Position numbers and translations under genes: made by a program
The notes under the pieces: generated by a model
What the model was told of the DNA's origin: nothing
Seen by the model: the letters and a program-made list of their open reading frames with translations, nothing else
Databases searched by the model: none
Part shown: positions 56,746-64,000 of the stretch, in pieces
Numbering within the stretch: the stretch's first letter is position 1
How the letters are laid out: each line of letters starts with the position of its first letter
Source of the DNA: Rachicladosporium sp. CCFEE 5018
Lineage: Eukaryota; Ascomycota; Dothideomycetes; Cladosporiales; Cladosporiaceae
Reading direction: 5' to 3'
Assembly (NCBI GenBank): GCA_002077045.2
Contig: KZ111140.1
Coordinates: 1,668,791-1,732,790 of the forward strand
Length of the DNA: 64,000 nt

Positions 56746-58626
56746 AGCATGGGCTGCCGAAGCAAGCGCCAAGCCCGGGACATGCCAGTATAGGGACCAT
56801 ACTGGTCGCCACCGCAGTCATGCCACGAGGACACGGACTTGCGACGGCAATCTGACAGTATCTCGAGTTGTCTTCGATGCAATTGTGTTCAAGCGGCGGG
56901 CGACGTGGTATGGATGCACTCTTTCCCTCTTACTGTGGCAAACCGGCCAGAGAGTTCGGTGTCTTCTCGAAGTGGCGACAGCGAGAGTCGATCAGCCAAG
57001 TACCCTTGCAATTGCGGTATCGGTCAGGCAGCAGTCGCGGGTCCAAGCCATGATCAATGGCAATGCGCTTCCTGGAAGGGAACTTCGCAAGGTCGAGGGT
57101 GAGGTGGCAAATGCTTTTGTGAGCGACTGCCGGATCTGGATGCTCGCATGGCAGGTGGCTGTACCTCGAACCCTGGATGGCGTTAGCAATAACTCTCGAC
57201 TTTGAGAGCTATTTGGGGTGTTGCAAAGTGGCGAGTGGTGTATCATCACCAAGGCCTCGCCGACAGAGCCTTGGCGGTTGTACTGATAACGAGGCTGGTA
57301 TGGTGGTGTCCATCTTGCACCTACCCGCAGTGTTGACGATCAAATGTGCCTTGAGCTGCATCTGATGGATTCGGACATCTGCGGAGAAGACTATCAGCGA
57401 TACTACCTTCTAGCTCTCGACGGCAGCTGGTAGATATCCAGGGGCGTGAAAGTCTAGTCGTTGGCGGCTGTCAAGCTGTCAGTATCGATCAGGGACGCAA
57501 AGTCTACGTACCAGCGCTACCCTCAGGGACACCATGTGGTGCGCAGATGCTTCATTAGGCAGTGGAGTGAAAGTGGCGAACCGTCGCACTGGCGTCGACG
57601 TCGCACTAGAGGGTGTTGGCGTCAGCAGTCGTGTGCAATTGACCAGCAGCAGCATCAACTTTGACGCAGCGCCATCGCCGTCAACACCGCGGGAGCGCTC
57701 ACGCGATGTAGCATGATGCTCGCGCAGTCATTGTCATATCAAGAGTGGAGCCTGCTGCTCCATGCTGCGGACTAAGTGTTGACCTTGCGAGGCAGCGGTG
57801 GTGACGAAGGGGAAGGGAGGGTGATGAACTTACTGCTGAGTGACTGTCTACCATCCATCATCGCGCCGATATGGCGCAAGGCGACTCTCATCCCTCAAGG
57901 TCGCCGGGTCGCTCGCCGTGCGCCGCAAGTACACCCCTCGAAGCCACCAGAATCGACACCGACAGGTCGTCGAGTGTAGGCGGGTTTGTCAGCTTGCAGT
58001 TGGTGGAGTGCAACATGGTGTGTGCAAGCTGGTGGCGGAGTGGGAGCAGTAGTTGGAGCTTCAGTTCTGAGGCTTTGAGAAAGACACGCGGAACGGCCCG
58101 CACTATTCACCCAGAACAGCGACTCGGTGTCAACACGAGGGACTCAAGGGCTGTATGCTAGCGATCTATGTAGGAGAGCCATCAGCGAGGTGATCAGAGA
58201 CTCCTCTAGTGGTCTATACTGGCCCGTCATCGCAGGCGGTGCAGTGCTGGTGCTTGAGGGAAGAAGTACGGATCCGACACCATCGAAAAGCTTCAGCAGC
58301 CACGCTCTAGCACCACCCAGACTGCGCCGACGCTCGCTGTTAGCTCGGAGAGTAGGAGGACTTCTTAGCACACATATCGCGATAGATGCAGTAGAGAGTG
58401 GCCCCTACACTCCATCACGAGAAGACACGGCTGTCTCAGGTGACTTCGCGTCAATTCGGCGTTGCCCAAAGCAGTCTCCCGCCGTAGCAGCCAACCAACA
58501 TCCACCTCACCTCGATCTTGAGCGCTCGAGTATCATACACGCGACAGTCTACGCCACTCAAACGGCTTACGCGAGGTAAATATACTCGTCCGACGCTTCG
58601 CACCGACGCAGCGATGGTGCAGCGCT
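56746..58626. other. SLX4 upstream region, copy B
   Basis: Equivalent of 23241-25122. Divergence increases over the last ~450 bp before the SLX4 ATG, with substitutions and small indels, as expected for promoter and UTR. No gene is supported. Confidence 0.4.
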
Positions 58627-61600
58627 ATGGCAGCCTGTAGCCCCATCTCTGTGAGATCATCGCCGGCAGCGCAACTCCATCAAGTCCACTCAGTACCGCC
58701 CGAGAGCTTGAGCAGGAAGTCTAGCAGTAGAAGCAATATTGACATCTCTTCGCCGGGACTTCCAAGTCCAAGTGCGTTCGTACATCCGCGCGTGAAACAG
58801 ACCCTGAAAGGTGGATCAAACGCACAGCAGGCACCCGATAGAGCGCATATGGGGTTCACAACGGCGAGGAGCTTGCACAGTCTACTTGCTACAGTGGGAG
58901 ATGCGGAGGAAGCTGGGACAGCAGTGGCGAGAGAGCAGGCAGCAAAGGACAGGGGCAAGCTCGTGAGGCCCAGGAAGAACTCGAGAACACTAGGCGAAGT
59001 CGCAAAGGGCTCTGTCAGCCCTCGGCTTGCTGCATTTGCTCATGCAGAGGCACAATCCACAGGCACACGATCGCCACACGGTCCATCCGCGCTTCGAAAG
59101 TCTACGACACCATCTGTGGATGCGGCATCCCCAGGTAGATCTCGAAGACCCAGCATCTCGCTCTCAGAATTCTCCTTCAACAGCAATGCAGCGCCGGCAG
59201 TGGTCTCGCCAATCCAGCTTGCACTGCCTATCAAGAAGCCACGCAAGAAGACAGAACCAAAATCCGGTACTGGCGTCAGGCCTGCTGCCACCAAGAAGTC
59301 GAGGAAGCCCAAGACAAAATCCGAGTCAATCATACTCAACTCAGATGAGCCTGATGAAGCACTCACTGCCGAGATCGGCGACTCTGTTGCTACTGTACCA
59401 GACCTTGAGGAAATATCGGCAGAGCATGTTCGGAACAATGAAGAACCGCCAAGACGAACGGATTCAGCGATTGCCAACTTCGCCTTTCACACGAGTGCGC
59501 TGCCAAATCCTATGGCTCCCGCCGAAGAAACGGCCACTACAGCGAAGCCAAAGCGAAAGAGGACAGTAGCCAAGAAAGAAGATGACGGTGAGCTTGTGGC
59601 GAAGAGGTCGAAGGTTGCGAGGACGAAATCGAAGACTACTGATCCGTCTGTCGGCATCACTGCAGGGTCTAGTGCGCTCGCTGAGCTGAGCATCAACACA
59701 ATAGTACCGCCGGCTATGCAGGGGTCCGAGAAAGATGTACCAAAGGCTCGCAAGCCGCGAGCAAAGAAAGTCGCGCTTCCAACCTCCGATCTGGTCACTG
59801 CAGGTGATGCTCCCGAGCTGTTGTCCAAGCAAGCTAAGACTCGCAAGCCTCGAGTGCGTCAGACGACTGAGCAATCGACTTACTTCGCCTCGATAGCGCC
59901 AGCCATGGCTTCTGTCGCTGGAGCGGCACAACCACAGCCTGAACCCATCGCAGACATTACTCCAGAGGAAGAGATGAACATCTTCTCGCAAGTCAACGCT
60001 GAGCTGGACCAGACGCTGCATGAGAAGCCGTTCGCTGACTTCCTCGGCACCATCGACAGTGTGCCCGGAGAACCTGCGACAAAAGACCTGGCGGGCGAAC
60101 ATAATTCATCCGAACTTGCTCCGAAGAGGCGCCGAAGCTGGACACCGACACATGAGCATCAGCTTCTGCATAATGTCACAGGCGACATCAGCAGGGAAGT
60201 CGACGCAGACAGTGATGTAGATGACATACCAGAGCGGGTATCAATGGCGCAGCTGTTGCAAAGCTTCACGTACGCTGCTGCTGATGGCCAATCTATGCCT
60301 CAAGATAAGCGAGCTGGCTCGGTTGAGGCTCAGCCCAAGCGACGTAAGATCGAGCTTGAGGACAGTGTCAAGATGGCGCCACCACCCGCACGGAAACGCA
60401 GGTCAAACACCGACAAGGTCGACAAGCCTGCAAAGAAGCCCAAGTCACCGAGGAAGAAGCCGCAAACAATCACTGCACTTGCAACTGCTGCCTATCTGCC
60501 CGTGATCGTACCCGAGATAGCGCAGCCGACAGTCTCGTCATACTTCGACACCGTGAAGCCCAACACTGATGACTCCAGAGACCCGGAGAAGCCAGACGAA
60601 GGCGAAGCGACCGAGGTGGTGGCAAAGATCAAGAAACCACGCAAGTCCCGTGCCAAGGTGCCTAATGGTGATGGTACACTTATCAATGGTGACAAAGTCT
60701 CAAAGGTGAAGGCCAAAGCCAAAGTCAAGTTCAAAGAAGATGACTACCGGCCACCACTGTGCACCCCCGGCAAAGCCAATGCCGCCATGATGACACAGGA
60801 CTTCCTCTTTGGCACATCCTCACAGCTGGCTGCAGAAGAGTCGCCCACCTTCATTCGAGAGATGCAACTTGCTATCCGTCAGTCCGAGGTACAGTCGCCT
60901 CAGCGTCCCGGAAGAAGGAGTGAGTCAGAGGGCTACGGTACTCAGATCGTTACGCAGATGCCTGGCGCGAACAGCCCGACAGCGAAGAGCTACAGCAGAG
61001 TACCTACGGCGCCTCATGGGACAGATCTGTCAATACTGCAGGCTGAGCGAGAGCTATGGTGCAGTGGCTCGAGGGACTACAGTGGAGGGTTGTTGGAGAA
61101 GGAACGGGCCTTCGAAGCCAGGGCCTTGCTTGACGAGGAGCCTCTCAACGTGACTAAACCTGAATCCGAAGCACTCCAGCCTCTTGTGAGAGCCACGATT
61201 GCCGACCTCAACGCTCCACTCCGTACAAGTCATCCATTGAAAACTGCTGAAGTGGCTGCTTCCATCATCGAAGCCGTCGCACCGCAGCAGATGGACTTGC
61301 CGACGGCGCCGAGTGCGGTCCTTGATCCAGTGGAGCACGCGGCCGACGAGCCTGCCAGTGGCGAGCTCCAATCCGGAGAACCGACGCAGCTGGCGGAGTC
61401 TGTGGTGATAGACTTGTCATACACTTCGCCAATTGCCGAAGACTCAGCTATTGAGCTGCCCGGACTATCGAAGCAGGACGCTGCGATGACGGGCATGGTG
61501 CAGCCACTTACCAATTGCGATCAAGACGATGATGGATGGGCGCTTCTGCGCAGCGATATCTCGCTCTCCAGTGAGATACTGCCCGACATCCCTGCACCGC

Positions 61601-62586
61601 CGCTGCTTAGGCACAGCGAGTCCTTCTCGCGCAAGTCGCACTCACCTACACGCCACGTGCCGATCCCGGGACCCCCTAGAACTGCACTGAGACCGCTCGA
61701 TGCAAATGCAAACATGAAAGTGATGGAACCTCTGCCCAAGGCGACGAGCTTGAGCATATCTCGCTCGCACACATCCGCAAGTGCTGGTGTCGCGACTGCT
61801 GTGAAGAAGCCTCGTGGCCGCCCCCGCAAGGACACACCGCTTTCCGATGTTGCGACTGAGCCCGTGAAGCGAGCTCGTGGTAGACCGCGGAAAGATCTCA
61901 CAGCCACCAACGCACCTGCTACTTCCGAGGCCCAGCTTAAGTCAGCCGCAATACCGGCCTTCCTCGCCTCGCCACCTGCCTTGCGAAAGCAACACAGCCA
62001 CCCCTTGACTCTCTCGCAACCTGCAGAGTGGGCCAACATCGATGAAATCTCCGATCTCGAGTCTCGGGCAACTCCATCTTCCCGCCGGCGTCGCCGTGCG
62101 ACCTCCTCTCCGCCGACCATCAGACCACTCGAATTCAGTCCTCCCATCTCGCCTTCAATCAAAGTACCTGCTCCTGCCCCTCCGACATATCTCTCGAATG
62201 CCGCCCTGAAGCCCACGGATCCCGAGTGGCTTTCTCAGATCCCTGCCCTTTTCCCCAAGATCACAGCCACAATCACGTCCTCGCCACCCAGCACAGATCT
62301 CAAGCACCCATCCTGGCACGAGAAGATCTTGCTCTACGATCCGATTGTGCTGGAGGATCTGACTGCTTACTTGAATGGCAAGGGCGTACGGATCAGTGTC
62401 AGGAGGCCGAAGCTGAAGGTCAAGGGCAAGAAGAAGGGAGATGAGAAGATGGCGGGGACGGAGAGGGAGTGGGAGGTCGTGGAAGAGGAGCTCAAGGGAT
62501 GGATGGTGCAGAAGTGGTGTGAGGAGTTCTCGATCTGCTGTCTGTGGCGGGAAGGGTTAAGAGGAGGGGTGAAGGGGAATTACTGA
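58627..62586 (+). CDS. SLX4-like structure-specific endonuclease scaffold, copy B
   Basis: Intact allele of 25123-29082 with identical length (1319 residues) and no indels. It keeps TITALATAAYL, two RGRPRKD AT-hooks, and the C-terminal SLX1-binding domain (LYDPIVLEDLTAYLNGKG, ICCLWREGLRGG). Replacements concentrate in the disordered regions, whereas the C-terminal domain is almost unchanged. Here an in-frame stop closely precedes the ATG, which supports this start for both copies. Confidence 0.85.
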   Translation: MAACSPISVRSSPAAQLHQVHSVPPESLSRKSSSRSNIDISSPGLPSPSAFVHPRVKQTLKGGSNAQQAPDRAHMGFTTARSLHSLLATVGDAEEAGTAVAREQAAKDRGKLVRPRKNSRTLGEVAKGSVSPRLAAFAHAEAQSTGTRSPHGPSALRKSTTPSVDAASPGRSRRPSISLSEFSFNSNAAPAVVSPIQLALPIKKPRKKTEPKSGTGVRPAATKKSRKPKTKSESIILNSDEPDEALTAEIGDSVATVPDLEEISAEHVRNNEEPPRRTDSAIANFAFHTSALPNPMAPAEETATTAKPKRKRTVAKKEDDGELVAKRSKVARTKSKTTDPSVGITAGSSALAELSINTIVPPAMQGSEKDVPKARKPRAKKVALPTSDLVTAGDAPELLSKQAKTRKPRVRQTTEQSTYFASIAPAMASVAGAAQPQPEPIADITPEEEMNIFSQVNAELDQTLHEKPFADFLGTIDSVPGEPATKDLAGEHNSSELAPKRRRSWTPTHEHQLLHNVTGDISREVDADSDVDDIPERVSMAQLLQSFTYAAADGQSMPQDKRAGSVEAQPKRRKIELEDSVKMAPPPARKRRSNTDKVDKPAKKPKSPRKKPQTITALATAAYLPVIVPEIAQPTVSSYFDTVKPNTDDSRDPEKPDEGEATEVVAKIKKPRKSRAKVPNGDGTLINGDKVSKVKAKAKVKFKEDDYRPPLCTPGKANAAMMTQDFLFGTSSQLAAEESPTFIREMQLAIRQSEVQSPQRPGRRSESEGYGTQIVTQMPGANSPTAKSYSRVPTAPHGTDLSILQAERELWCSGSRDYSGGLLEKERAFEARALLDEEPLNVTKPESEALQPLVRATIADLNAPLRTSHPLKTAEVAASIIEAVAPQQMDLPTAPSAVLDPVEHAADEPASGELQSGEPTQLAESVVIDLSYTSPIAEDSAIELPGLSKQDAAMTGMVQPLTNCDQDDDGWALLRSDISLSSEILPDIPAPPLLRHSESFSRKSHSPTRHVPIPGPPRTALRPLDANANMKVMEPLPKATSLSISRSHTSASAGVATAVKKPRGRPRKDTPLSDVATEPVKRARGRPRKDLTATNAPATSEAQLKSAAIPAFLASPPALRKQHSHPLTLSQPAEWANIDEISDLESRATPSSRRRRRATSSPPTIRPLEFSPPISPSIKVPAPAPPTYLSNAALKPTDPEWLSQIPALFPKITATITSSPPSTDLKHPSWHEKILLYDPIVLEDLTAYLNGKGVRISVRRPKLKVKGKKKGDEKMAGTEREWEVVEEELKGWMVQKWCEEFSICCLWREGLRGGVKGNY

Positions 62587-62749
62587 TGACCACGAAACGC
62601 GATGTTGATGGGCTTGGGCGATGGATAGAAGGCAACGGCGAGACCTCGGCGTAGGTACTATCAGGATGCAGTATACCCATGGATTTGTATATGATCACCC
62701 CACAAATGTCTTGTATATCCAGTTACATTCTTACTCGATCCCACACGTT

Positions 62750-63685
62750 CTACAATAGCGCAAACGCCACACCTCCGACTACCGCCAATACAGCTCCACT
62801 CATCACACCAAGTTTCCCGCCTGCACCTGTGTACGGCACCGGAGGCGTCGCGCCTCCACTCGTCCCATTCCCAGCCCCCGTACCATTCTGGCTTATACCT
62901 GCGCCCGTAGTTCCAGCCAAGCTCGCTGGACAAGCCGGTCCATTGACGAAGCTTCCGGTGGCATTGTTCATCGCATTCTGCGTCATGAAATAGTTTCCTG
63001 CTACTGGCGCACCGGCTACGTCGGCGAAAGCGGTGATGGAGTAGTTCACGCGCGCTGCTGCGGAGCGGTTGAAGACGTCTCGACCGGCGTTGAAAGCTGG
63101 GATGGTGAAGTTCGCGGGCTGCGCGAAGAGGTAGAAGGCGTAGTCGTGCGGGGTGTCGTTTAGTGGGGGGCCCTGAGAATGCATGTCAGTACTCCAGCGC
63201 TTCATACCAAGGAAGGAGCCACAGGAAGACTCACAGGTCCGCCGTACTCGGCTGTAGCTGGGGTGTTGTTCTCGAAGACTCCGGCCGAGTTTTGTACGAG
63301 GCCGGTCTGCAGCCAGTGGAGGCGCGTGGTGCGGCAGTCGCCTATGCCTGGGGCGAGGACTGCGGTGGAGTTCGCGTAGCGGGCGCTGGCGGGGAGGGAA
63401 AGGTCGATGAACAGTAGCATGTGCGTGCCGGTGAAGGTTTGGGCGGAGGAGATGACGGGAAGTGTTTGGACCACTGCGGGCGTGTTAGCTATGCTGGGTT
63501 AGAGCGCGAGGCAGGAGCTTCGTACGCGGCTGGGCGATCAAGGCGCCGGAGGAGGCCGTGAGGTTGCCATTGTAGCTGACACTCAGCGGCGTGCTGGTGT
63601 ATGGCTCGAAGCCTGATGGCGTCTGCGCAGCTGCTCGGGAGAGGAGCAATGCCGCCGTTGCTGCAATGGTAGTGGTAGACTTCAT
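62750..63685 (-). CDS. PEBP-like secreted, probably GPI-anchored protein, copy B
   Basis: Intact allele of 29331-30261. Exons 63526-63685, 63235-63473 and 62750-63172 are joined by introns of 52 and 62 nt, giving 273 residues. One codon is missing in the signal peptide (LLLSRAAAQ against LLLSPLASAQ), and intron 2 is 8 nt longer and largely different in sequence. The PEBP-like core and hydrophobic GPI tail are conserved. Confidence 0.82.
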
Positions 63686-64000
63686 GCTTGCGTATGTAGT
63701 AATGGTTGATAGACTGACGAAAGAGGAAACGGATGCAAGGCACACAACTGAAATATACCTACCGTTTCACACCCCCCGGGCCTTCCTTCTTATTACCTCC
63801 GTAGGCCTACACGTGGGCTCGAGATCGCGCCCAGCATCTTGATACATCGCCCGTTGCTTGGCTGCCATCATCCATTGCGCCTCGGAGAGCTTGGACGATG
63901 CTGGGCAAAAGTCGATCGACCTGGCCGGAGATTAGTAACTCCGATATGCCGGTGGCTTCATGTATGGAGCTGCAATCACTCTATTTAGTTTCCTCCTTCG
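63686..64000. other. PEBP-like gene upstream region, copy B, window end
   Basis: Aligns with about 30262-30560 of copy A with moderate divergence. The copy is still collinear at the window edge, so the AceTr, GlcG/HbpS, HDAC and ING genes are expected to follow beyond 64000. Confidence 0.5.

Noticed and set aside
2606..64000. A genuine ~33.5 kb tandem duplication
   Set aside because: The identity of contig 1's end with contig 3's start, both ending exactly at gap edges, is better explained by overlapping contigs of one haplotype than by a natural tandem copy.

Overview
The window is eukaryotic, from a filamentous-type ascomycete. Genes carry short (about 50-75 nt) introns with GTAAGT/GTATGT-like donors, CTRAC branch motifs and YAG acceptors. 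The gene families are typically fungal (Osh-type lipid transfer protein, SLX4, Hos2-like deacetylase, ING protein, AceTr transporter, GPI-anchored PEBP-like protein). The pairing of two diverged copies of one region would fit a diploid or hybrid Dothideomycete black yeast such as Hortaea, but that genus-level guess is inference.

The scaffold is three contigs joined by two 100-N gaps (3484-3583 and 36492-36591). Contig 1 (1-3483) carries an amidase and the 3' end of an OSBP/Osh gene. Contig 2 (3584-36491, 'copy A') carries, in order: Osh (-), M28 peptidase (-), S33 proline iminopeptidase-like (-), nicotinamidase (+), a small three-exon gene (+), carboxylesterase (-), a ~10.6 kb stretch without a clear gene, SLX4 (+), PEBP-like (-), AceTr transporter (+), GlcG/HbpS-like (+), Hos2-like HDAC (-) and an ING-family gene (+, cut by the gap). 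Contig 3 (36592-64000, 'copy B') repeats the same order from Osh to PEBP-like with a few percent divergence and runs off the window.

The last 878 bases of contig 1 (2606-3483) match the first 878 bases of contig 3 (36592-37469), coterminous with both gap edges, whereas contig 2 differs from both. The simplest reading is that contigs 1 and 3 are directly adjacent on one haplotype or homeologue, and contig 2 is the other haplotype wrongly nested between them. The apparent ~33.5 kb tandem duplication is then a scaffolding artefact. It still gives a useful two-allele comparison.

That comparison shows: a 1-bp frameshift in the copy B M28 peptidase; loss of the likely nicotinamidase start codon in copy B; a non-collinear ~1.2 kb block; a 338-bp indel within a decaying ORF; a 145-bp unit gain in an unusual tandem array of splice-site-like motifs; and a small structured-RNA candidate whose hairpin survives several sequence changes. 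No complete novel system is demonstrated. The splice-motif array and the hairpin element are the parts least explained by known features.
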